Source: Erythrophleum ivorense
Lineage: Eukaryota > Streptophyta > Magnoliopsida > Fabales > Fabaceae
Reading direction: 5' to 3'
NCBI GenBank assembly: GCA_026724425.1
Contig: JAIUCV010000656.1
Location: forward strand, 1-64,000
Length of the DNA: 64,000 bases
The position numbers and the translations under genes were made by a program. The notes under the pieces were generated by a model. The model did not search any database. It saw only the letters and a list, made by a program, of their open reading frames with translations, and was not told the origin of the DNA. Below are positions 11,770 to 21,624 of the stretch, one piece after another. Position 1 is the first letter of the stretch. Every line of letters begins with the position of its first letter.

Positions 11770-13657
11770 ATGGATCCATATTATTATTCTAATCAAGGTG
11801 TATATGATGTAGAGCATAGGATTTCTCAGAAGTTGGATGAAGCCATGTCAATACTTCCAATTCTTCTTGAACAATAGAGACAAGAGCAACAAAGCCAACA
11901 ATACCAACAAGTCCAACAACCATGCTACCAACCATACCACAATTCATATGGAGTACCCCCCAATTACCACCATAATTATGGGCCATACCACACCTTCCAT
12001 AGCCAAGAGCCAAAGTATGAAACTTACAATTATCATGAGGGGTATATGCAACAAGAGGTCCAAAGGGAACAAAGTTGGGAAGAGCAGCTAATATAAGCCT
12101 GTATTATTCAAAACCAACAATTGGAGCAAATGATCCAACGGGTGCAACTCCTAGACCAGCAAATAGCAGATAACCTCATGACGGATTCAGGATTTCAAAT
12201 GAATCAATCGACTTCAAGTGCTAATGAATCAATTGACGAGCAAATTAGAAGGAAAGTTATAGAGGAGGAAGAATTCTATTCATCGGGTAATATCCTTCCA
12301 TATTCTAATACTTTGCAATTTGTTAAAACTGAATCTAGTTTGCTTGATAGCACTGTGATTACTGATGCATATAATGTTGTTGATTCTGAATTGCATAATG
12401 AGGAAGTTGATGAGGAAATTATCATTGAATCCCCTGATTTGGTTAATTGTGGTAATTCATTGAACAAAAGAGACACATTTATTGATGTTCATGAGTCCTT
12501 GTGTACTGATGCGCTTGGAATTCCTACCCCTAGCTGTGATTGTAGTTATGAATTCATGTCTGAATCTATTAATGATGAATCTACTGAGTCTAGGGTAGTG
12601 GATAAGTGTGGGGGTGATCTAGAATGTGATGATCATTCTGTTCATAATCTGGAATTAGTTGATAAGTCTATTGATGCTGCATCTATTGAGTTTAGGGATA
12701 GCATACCATCTGGATCATGTGATATAAATGATTTAAATGATTCTGTTGATCGTGTGTGTGCTGGACCCACTATATATGATAGATGCTCTCAAATTAATAC
12801 TTTCATTGAGACTAGTGAGCCCTCACATGACTGATGAGACAATGAAAGTAGCATGTGATAATGATATAGACATTGAAATTGTTGGACAGCTTATTAATAA
12901 TTTAGACCCAACTCTTGAATGCTTATGTGATGATATGCATACATGTCCTGTGTGTGCTGAGATTAATGAATTTCTGGAGTCTGATAAGCCTGTTGAATCC
13001 ATAGAGTCCTTTGCTTGCACTAAAACTGTTAATGAGATTGATTCTCCTGATCGTACTAGTATTGATGAGGGCATGTATAGTGATAATGCTGATATTGAAA
13101 ATTCTACTGATGCTTGTGCTATTATTGATACTAGTGAGATACCGAATTTTGTTATTGATAATTGTTTAGAATCTTGTGAGCCTACTGATGTCTCTTTGGT
13201 CAGGGAAGATACTATTTCTCTTGTTGAGAATCTTGAACAAATTCTTGAAGTTGGTGAGTTAATTCCCAACAAGCCATAGACTCTCTTGGTTGAGGAGAAG
13301 CAACTGACAGACACCTTGAACTTAAAAGACTGTGAGAAATTACAATTAAATTTTTCTGTTGATGCAGTGACTCTTACTTATGGGAGTCCAGTAGATTTTA
13401 TTGGATTTGATAGATTCTTAGAAAGTTTTGATTTTAAATTTTCTTTCTTTAGTTTTAAATGTCTTAAATTTGATTTTTCTTCTTTTCCTGCTCCTGAAAT
13501 TGCTGAATATGACTTTCCTAAACTACTGATGGTTGAGGAAGTCCATGAATCATCTCTGCATGATCAATCCAAATGCTTTAAAGTGGTCAGACTCAAAGTT
13601 ATTCAGCTAAGAAGGAATAAAGTAGTTTTAATTCTAGTTTTTGATACATATGATTAG
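11770..13657 (+). pseudogene. Element A gene, copy 1: acidic Cys-motif protein of unknown function (broken)
   Basis: ATG at 11770 starts MDPYYYSNQGVYD, about 540 bp after the primer site, where gag would be expected. The frame meets TAG at 11875 and TAA at 12094, runs open to 12834, shifts frame near 12830, stops at TAG 13277-13279 and continues to 13657. Layout: short N-terminus; Gln/Tyr/His/Pro-rich stretch (QQ, YQ, YHH words); Gln-rich coiled-coil-like stretch; Ser/Asp/Glu-rich acidic body; then two copies of a Cys module, CxCx5CxxCxxINxF[IL]E, the first lacking two cysteines (12748-12810), the second with all four (12917-12979); then a Phe/Lys-rich C-terminus ending in a basic QLRRNKV stretch. 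No Gag CCHC knuckle, protease or polymerase motif is visible. I do not recognise the family; it may be a highly derived Gag. Element B carries a clear homologue. Confidence 0.7.
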
Positions 13658-13882
13658 TTAGTATTTAATATAGTTCTATTTAGTTTAGGATGTAGTTTTC
13701 TTTTTTTTTTTTTTTCTTTTTTTCATTACAGTTTGTCTTTATTTTGTAGATAATAAAAGGTTCCTAACCAGCTACAGGGAAATCTGAGCCAACTTTGAAA
13801 TCTTCGATTCAAGCTTATCCGGTTGTATTCTTTCCTTTCACTCTCTTTATTTTTGTTTATCTGTTAACTGGATTATGTGCTA

Positions 13883-13920
13883 GCATTGAGGACAATGCAA
13901 GATTTAAGTGTGGGGGGGGA
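13883..13920 (+). other. Internal hairpin plus polypurine-like tract, copy 1
   Basis: GCATTG-AGGA-CAATGC (13883-13898) forms a perfect 6-bp stem with an AGGA loop, followed by TTTAAGTGTGGGGGGGGA (13903-13920). It shares TTTAAGTGTGGGGG with the tract that borders the LTR. It lies about 1.25 kb upstream of LTR 2. Confidence 0.7.
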
Positions 13921-15126
13921 GAGCTATTTCATTCCATTCTATCTTGCCCTCGTTTTGAAAAAAATAAAAAAATAAAAATAATAGCGTGATTCTCTTCAGT
14001 TTTTTCTGTGGAAGTTACAAGTTGAGATGATTACACCTTGGATTCACTTACACATGATAAGTAATAGATCTTGTATCTTGATTCAAGTGAAGTGGCAATG
14101 AATTTGATTTCAATGAATTATTTGATAGCCATTAGCTGGTGAGAATTTGAGCCTTAATTATTCACTTCTAGTGTGTATTCACCTATCACTGTTTTCACTC
14201 TAGAACTTGTCTTGATTCTTTGTTGAGACTACATTTGCACTTGCATGCACGAAAATGATAAGGCATTCCTTTCTTTTTGTAGCTACATAGCCAAAAAGCC
14301 AACCTACATGCATCTTTATCCATTGTTTTAGCCATTTTGAATTTTAATTTTCTTTCTTGTTAGCCTATAGCTATTTCAATTATTTTCCCACCTTGTTTTA
14401 AGATGCTTTAGGGATTTTAAAGAGCATTACATCTAATTGGGATGAGAGAATGTATGTCTTACATTAAGTTAGGCCATTGTTATTAAAAGTTGAGGAAATT
14501 GTCTTAAAAAAAATGCAAAGAAAAGAAGAGATAGAAAAAAAAAAGAAAAGAGAAATGGGAAAACAAAAAAAAAAACAGCAAAGAAAAGAAAAGAAAAGGA
14601 AGAAAAGAAAATCAAAAGAGGGAAGCCTTACAAATTGAGTTTATAGTTGCATATACTTGTTGGAAAGAAGGCCTTCAAAATGCACACTCTTCCTCATCTT
14701 AAGTCTCATTTTATTGCTCTTGAGATCTTTAAGGTATTCTATTTGTTACTGTTTTTCCCTTGTTTTAGTCATCCACTTATTTCATCTCCTTAGCCCCATT
14801 ACAACCCTGAAAAGTCCCCTTGATTTGTGCTTTGCATTTAGCATGGGTGGTGGAGATTTAGAAGCTTGACAAGCTTATGGTAGTGATGCTTTGGTAGGTG
14901 GAATTTGAGTGAAGCACAACCCTTAAACACTTGAGAGTCGAGAGTAAACACCAATCCATGAGAAGGGCTATGCATTTTGATTCATTCTTTTCAAATGAAA
15001 TTGCCATGGAGCTTCTTTCTGATGCAAGTGAAGTTATCTTAGATTGTTAAAGTGTTAAAGAGTCTTGATCATCCTTAACTTGTGATTTTTCACTTGTCAT
15101 TCCATTAGTCTTCCTTTGATATTGAG
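13921..15126 (+). other. Element A 3' non-coding region, copy 1, with a long purine tract
   Basis: No gene. It follows the internal polypurine-like tract and precedes LTR 2. 14505-14615 is almost pure A/G (AAAGAAAAG words), and the complement of this tract is present at the same place in element B (45205-45320). Small ORFs such as 14657-14869 are not preserved in B. Confidence 0.7.
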
Positions 15127-15164
15127 CTTTGCTCAGGAGTGCAAAGGTTTAAGTGTGGGGGAAT
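15127..15164 (+). other. Terminal hairpin plus polypurine tract before LTR 2
   Basis: CTTTGC-TCAGGAGT-GCAAAG (15127-15146) makes a 6-bp stem with AGGA in the loop. TTTAAGTGTGGGGGAAT (15148-15164) then directly abuts the LTR start and is the expected plus-strand primer. Confidence 0.8.
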
Positions 15165-17694
15165 TGATAAGCATAATTTATATACATTTTATTCTCCTTA
15201 ATTTAAGCATTTTAGTGACCAAATATGATTCAAGGGGTGTATTTAGATGGAAATTTATTTTAATAGCCATTCTTTGCACTTTATGAATTAATTGGAAAAA
15301 TAATTGATTTTAAATACATAAATCATTTTAAATGAATTATGTGAATTTTTCTATCTTTTTGTGCAGATTTTTTTTGGCAATTAGAGCTTGAATGGAGAAG
15401 CATCAAAGGAGATCTTAGGCTGAAGTTTAAATGAGAAACAAATGAATGAGTGAGTCATGAAAATGAAGCCACAAGGCTATGAAGGAGAGAAGGAAGCAAC
15501 ACAAGCTTTGAGTTCAAGAAATATGCACAGGCTGGATGAAGAGAAAACAAGAAGAGAAGATTGCATGAAGATTTATGAAAGCGAGCAAGCTCGAGCTAGC
15601 TGGAGAAGGAGTAAAGTAATGCGTATGAAGCATGTAGAAAACACGTTAGAGGCTACAGCAGAAAAAAAACAATGCTAGACATTGAAAGTAAACAAAAGGA
15701 GAAGCGTGAGTGAGCAAGCTACGTGGACTGGATGGAGCATGAAGAACAACAAGAGTTGAACGAGAGGGATGAGATGCAGCTGAAGAAGCTGCTAAACTGC
15801 ATGAGGAAGCTCAACGCTGTGAGAATGAAAGCAACGTGGAAGAACCATGCATGAAGAATGACGCTGAACTGGGCAGAGACAACTGGAAAGAATGAATTCC
15901 ATTTGAAAAGCCTTTATCTTCGGTCTGAACAGCAAACAGAGCACGAATAAATGCGAGCAACATCCAGCAGAAAACTCGAGCAAAACATGAACCAGCTGAG
16001 CACGTGGATTGGCACAGGCAAAACGTGTGAAGAAGCACAAAAGATAGGGGTTTAATGAGCTGGGAATCTGGGCAGAAACACGAGGTAGCTCATGTGAAGA
16101 GAAGACGCTAGAATTTTGCTGCAGAGAGAACGTGGAAGCTTGAGCTTGGTTGAAGAAGCAGAAACAAGAAGAAGCAATGTGGGCTGGAGTTCAGGCGAGA
16201 AACAAGGAAGCTCGAGCCTGCATGGAAAGAAAAGAGAAGAAGCTACGTCTGGACAGCAACCAACGCTAAAAACAGAGCATGAAGCAACCAACTCGAGCTA
16301 CTGGCTGGAAAACGCTAAAGCTCAAGATTGTATGTGCTGTGAGCAAAGCTGGAAGTTCGAGCTATTGGTTGTAGAAGCAACGAGCTGACGCTGAAGGAAA
16401 AAACGCGAGCTGGGAGGACGAGCTGATCGAGAACTGAATGAGGAAGCTGCATAATGCGAAGAAGCTTGCATGAATCTTAATATTATATAGAATATAATAA
16501 CCAGCGGGGCCCACTCTCATATGCACATCCATGCAGCATAATACACACGAAGAAGCTGAGTTTAGAGAAGAATATCACGTTAATGAGAAGAGGCTTTGGC
16601 ACGTGATTTTTATTGAAGAAAGGAGTATAATTCTGCATGCCTCTTTCATTCAATTCATACCCTCATCCATTCACACAATACAAGTCATCTCACATCTCTA
16701 AAATCTTAGCAAACTCTTGCCTATTTATTCAACCATTCATAAACCATCCATAAATTCATTCACACACCATTCTTCGTCCAGCACATACCCCACGCCTCAC
16801 CCATTCCATCTTCCATCCATCACCCACTCCATCCTCTTCTCATCCCCATTCCATCTTCCATCTCCATCATCCCATGAAGCTTTAATTCATCTTGAGGCTA
16901 GCTAGAAGGAAGCTCTTGGAGAAGCTTGAATCCATGGAGAAAATTCAGAATTTTGGCTAAGAATTTCCTTATTTTTCCTACACTTTTTCTCTTTCATTTA
17001 TTTTCTTGGTTAAGATGTATTTGATAAGGAAATTGTGTAATTATAATTAGTGCCTGGTTAAACACTAATTAGGAAGTATTTTTGTTGATTAATTTCAATA
17101 TTATCTGAATTCCCATGTACGCTTCGAAGGTGTTCGATAAAATACATGAGTTTAATTTGAAGATTCCTTAATGTTTAGTTGGTTTATTAAATATTTAGGA
17201 TGACTCAGAAGCTAATCAAATTAGTTAATCAATCAAATTGGATGTTCATTGATCCTAAAACAAGAATTGACAATTTAATTTGGATGTGAGGTTTCAATTC
17301 AACATTAGATCATCAATCTCTTGAATCTTGAGTGGTTACCCAAGATAATTTGTTATGAACACAATTAGGGACTCTTAGACCAGAATTAATCATAATTAGA
17401 ATAGGATAAGGATAGTGGATACCAAGGGACGAATCCAAAGCTAGTCACAAGACCATCTTTCATTCATAATCCATACAATTAGGTAGAATTTAGGAATTTT
17501 AATACAATTTAGTTTTAGGATAGTTTAATTAAATCAAAACCCCCTTTCGTTTAGAAATTTTAGAGTCTTTTAACATTTAGAACACTCAGTTAAACATTGA
17601 ACGCCAATTCCAAGGGAGATGACCTAGGTTGTGCTATTAACTGCATATTCTATCAGCCTAGTATTATTTTGAGGGTTCTACGACGAGCCACTCA
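15165..17694 (+). repeat. Element A LTR 2 (middle, 2530 bp)
   Basis: Same ends as LTR 1. It lacks 11 bp at the TTGATTAATTGATCTG tract present in LTR 1 and LTR 3 (near 17090), and has a cluster of small private indels at 15475-15960. In its right half it matches LTR 1 at nearly every site where LTR 3 differs. It serves as 3' LTR of the first unit and 5' LTR of the second. Confidence 0.93.
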
Positions 17695-17699
17695 AAATT

Positions 17700-17717
17700 T
17701 GGCGCCGTTGCCGGGGA
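17700..17717 (+). other. Primer binding site 2 of element A (Asp tRNA)
   Basis: Identical TGGCGCCGTTGCCGGGGA, five bases after LTR 2. Its presence here shows that the middle LTR is followed by a full internal region. Confidence 0.92.
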
Positions 17718-18230
17718 ATTGGATTCTCAATTGTTTGAGAAAGTTCTCTAAGTGTTTTAGCTCTATTTTTGTTCTATTTTGGTTTAATTTTTGTTTTGTT
17801 TTGAACTCGGAATTGGCTGATTTCGATGTTACGCGTCAAGTGTCCTGCTTGCTGGAATTTTGGTTTAAAGTGCCCAGAAAATTCTCAAACTTCGTTTTCC
17901 AAGGTTTTTGGGTGTTTTGAGTAAAAGTAATAGCATAGCTATTGAGTGCACCATTTTTTGGCCAAATTCTAATGTTTAAGGCACTTTTTTGAATTTTTTA
18001 GTATTTTCTCGAATTTTTTAGGAATTTTTCAAATTTTCCGAATTTAATTTCTTTAATTTTTGTGAGTTTATTTTACATCATTAACCTCTGTTTAGGAGTG
18101 TTTTTGATAGTTAAGTAAGTCTTAGTTTCATTGGAATTTTATTTTCTTGAATTAGGATTAATTTTAGTTATAATTTTTAGTGATTTTTCTTATTGAAATT
18201 AATTGAATTTCTCATTTTTCTTTGCTTTAA
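17718..18230 (+). other. Element A leader, copy 2
   Basis: Same as copy 1, with the AATAGC-ATA-GCTATT hairpin at 17929-17943 and GTGCAC at 17946-17951. No gene. Confidence 0.6.
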
Positions 18231-20118
18231 ATGGATCCATATTATTATTCTAATCAAGGTGTATATGATGTAGAGCATAGGATTTCTCAGAAGTTGGATG
18301 AAGCCATGTCAATACTTCCAATTCTTCTTGAACAATAGAGACAAGAGCAACAAAGCCAACAATACCAACAAGTCCAACAACCATGCTACCAACCATACCA
18401 CAATTCATATGGAGTACCCCCCAATTACCACCATAATTATGGGCCATACCACACCTTCCATAGCCAAGAGCCAAAGTATGAAACTTACAATTATCATGAG
18501 GGGTATATGCAACAAGAGGTCCAAAGGGAACAAAGTTGGGAAGAGCAGCTAATAGAAGCCTGTATTATTCAAAACCAACAATTGGAGCAAATGATCCAAC
18601 GGGTGCAACTCCTAGACCAGCAAATAGCAGATAACCTCATGACGGATTCAGGATTTCAAATGAATCAATCGACTTCAAGTGCTAATGAATCAATTGACGA
18701 GCAAATTAGAAGGAAAGTTATAGAGGAGGAAGAATTCTATTCATCGGGTAATATCCTTCCATATTCTAATACTTTGCAATTTGTTAAAACTGAATCTAGT
18801 TTGCTTGATAGCACTGTGATTACTGATGCATATAATGTTGTTGATTCTGAATTGCATAATGAGGAAGTTGATGAGGAAATTATCATTGAATCCCCTGATT
18901 TGGTTAATTGTGGTAATTCATTGAACAAAAGAGACACATTTATTGATGTTCATGAGTCCTTGTGTACTGATGCGCTTGGAATTCCTACCCCTAGCTGTGA
19001 TTGTAGTTATGAATTCATGTCTGAATCTATTAATGATGAATCTACTGAGTCTAGGGTAGTGGATAAGTGTGGGGGTGATCTAGAATGTGATGATCATTCT
19101 GTTCATAATCTGGAATTAGTTGATAAGTCTATTGATGCTGCATCTATTGAGTTTAGGGATAGCATACCATCTGGATCATGTGATATAAATGATTTAAATG
19201 ATTCTGTTGATCGTGTGTGTGCTGGACCCACTATATATGATAGATGCTCTCAAATTAATACTTTCATTGAGACTAGTGAGCCCTCACATGACTGATGAGA
19301 CAATGAAAGTAGCATGTGATAATGATATAGACATTGAAATTGTTGGACAGCTTATTAATAATTTAGACCCAACTCTTGAATGCTTATGTGATGATATGCA
19401 TACATGTCCTGTGTGTGCTGAGATTAATGAATTTCTGGAGTCTGATAAGCCTGTTGAATCCATAGAGTCCTTTGCTTGCACTAAAACTGTTAATGAGATT
19501 GATTCTCCTGATCGTACTAGTATTGATGAGGGCATGTATAGTGATAATGCTGATATTGAAAATTCTACTGATGCTTGTGCTATTATTGATACTAGTGAGA
19601 TACCGAATTTTGTTATTGATAATTGTTTAGAATCTTGTGAGCCTACTGATGTCTCTTTGGTCAGGGAAGATACTATTTCTCTTGTTGAGAATCTTGAACA
19701 AATTCTTGAAGTTGGTGAGTTAATTCCCAACAAGCCATAGACTCTCTTGGTTGAGGAGAAGCAACTGACAGACACCTTGAACTTAAAAGACTGTGAGAAA
19801 TTACAATTAAATTTTTCTGTTGATGCAGTGACTCTTACTTATGGGAGTCCAGTAGATTTTATTGGATTTGATAGATTCTTAGAAAGTTTTGATTTTAAAT
19901 TTTCTTTCTTTAGTTTTAAATGTCTTAAATTTGATTTTTCTTCTTTTCCTGCTCCTGAAATTGCTGAATATGACTTTCCTAAACTACTGATGGTTGAGGA
20001 AGTCCATGAATCATCTCTGCATGATCAATCCAAATGCTTTAAAGTGGTCAGACTCAAAGTTATTCAGCTAAGAAGGAATAAAGTAGTTTTAATTCTAGTT
20101 TTTGATACATATGATTAG
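18231..20118 (+). pseudogene. Element A gene, copy 2: acidic Cys-motif protein of unknown function (broken)
   Basis: Near-identical to the copy at 11770. It shares the TAG after codon 35 (18336-18338), the frameshift near 19290 and the TAG at 19738-19740, so these lesions predate the duplication. It differs at 18555, where GAA replaces the TAA of copy 1, leaving the frame open from 18339 to 19295. Cys modules lie at 19209-19271 (two of four cysteines replaced) and 19378-19440 (intact CLCDDMHTCPVC pattern followed by INEFLE). Where A has lost sequence at the frameshift, element B keeps about 15 extra residues, so the lesion in A is a small deletion. Function unknown; product probably not made as one chain. 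Confidence 0.7.
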
Positions 20119-20339
20119 TTAGTATTTAATATAGTTCTATTTAGTTTAGGATGTAGTTTTCTTTTTTTTTTTCTTTTTTTCATTACAGTTTGTCTTTATT
20201 TTGTAGATAATAAAAGGTTCCTAACCAGCTACAGGGAAATCTGAGCCAACTTTGAAATCTTCGATTCAAGCTTATCCGGTTGTATTCTTTCCTTTCACTC
20301 TCTTTATTTTTGTTTATCTGTTAACTGGATTATGTGCTA

Positions 20340-20376
20340 GCATTGAGGACAATGCAAGATTTAAGTGTGGGGGGGA
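20340..20376 (+). other. Internal hairpin plus polypurine-like tract, copy 2
   Basis: GCATTG-AGGA-CAATGC (20340-20355), then TTTAAGTGTGGGGGGGA (20360-20376), one G shorter than copy 1. Confidence 0.7.
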
Positions 20377-21585
20377 GAGCTATTTCATTCCATTCTATCT
20401 TGCCCTCGTTTTGAAAAAAATAAAAAAATAAAAATAATAGCGTGATTCTCTTCAGTTTTTTCTGTGGAAGTTACAAGTTGAGATGATTACACCTTGGATT
20501 CACTTACACATGATAAGTAATAGATCTTGTATCTTGATTCAAGTGAAGTGGCAATGAATTTGATTTCAATGAATTATTTGATAGCCATTAGCTGGTGAGA
20601 ATTTGAGCCTTAATTATTCACTTCTAGTGTGTATTCACCTATCACTGTTTTCACTCTAGAACTTGTCTTGATTCTTTGTTGAGACTACATTTGCACTTGC
20701 ATGCACGAAAATGATAAGGCATTCCTTTCTTTTTGTAGCTACATAGCCAAAAAGCCAACCTACATGCATCTTTATCCATTGTTTTAGCCATTTTGAATTT
20801 TAATTTTCTTTCTTGTTAGCCTATAGCTATTTCAATTATTTTCCCACCTTGTTTTAAGATGCTTTAGGGATTTTAAAGAGCATTACATCTAATTGGGATG
20901 AGAGAATGTATGTCTTACATTAAGTTAGGCCATTGTTATTAAAAGTTGAGGAAATTGTCTTAAAAAAAATGCAAAGAAAAGAAGAGATAGAAAAAAAAAA
21001 GAAAAGAGAAATGGGAAAACAAAAAAAAAAACAGCAAAGAAAAGAAAAGAAAAGGAAGAAAAGAAAATCAAAAGAGGGAAGCCTTACAAATTGAGTTTAT
21101 AGTTGCATATACTTGTTGGAAAGAAGGCCTTCAAAATGCACACTCTTCCTCATCTTAAGTCTCATTTTATTGCTCTTGAGATCTTTAAGGTATTCTATTT
21201 GTTACTTGTTTTTCCCTTGTTTTAGTCATCCACTTATTTCATCTCCTTAGCCCCATTACAACCCTGAAAAGTCCCCTTGATTTGTGCTTTGCATTTAGCA
21301 TGGGTGGTGGAGATTTAGAAGCTTGACAAGCTTATGGTAGTGATGCTTTGGTAGGTGGAATTTGAGTGAAGCACAACCCTTAAACACTTGAGAGTCGAGA
21401 GTAAACACCAATCCATGAGAAGGGCTATGCATTTTGATTCATTCTTTTCAAATGAAATTGCCATGGAGCTTCTTTCTTGATGCAAGTGAAGTTATCTTAG
21501 ATTGTTAAAGTGTTAAAGAGTCTTGATCATTCCTTAACTTGTGATTTTTCACTTGTCATTCCATTAGTCTTCCTTTGATATTGAG
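20377..21585 (+). other. Element A 3' non-coding region, copy 2
   Basis: As copy 1, with the purine tract at about 20960-21070. Differences from copy 1 are almost all single-base length changes in short homopolymers. No gene seen. Confidence 0.7.
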
Positions 21586-21624
21586 CTTTGCTCAGGAGTG
21601 CAAAGGTTTAAGTGTGGGGGAATT
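21586..21624 (+). other. Terminal hairpin plus polypurine tract before LTR 3
   Basis: CTTTGC-TCAGGAGT-GCAAAG (21586-21605) then TTTAAGTGTGGGGGAATT, ending at the LTR 3 start. Confidence 0.8.

Noticed and set aside
12121..12834. A host gene encoding an acidic protein
   Set aside because: It lies between a retrotransposon PBS and PPT, is duplicated with the element, and has a homologue at the same place in element B. It is an element gene.
12823..13314. 163-codon minus-strand ORF antisense to the A gene (also 19284-19775)
   Set aside because: Shadow of the Ser/Asp-rich plus-strand gene. Element B's counterpart on that strand is broken, so there is no sign of coding selection.
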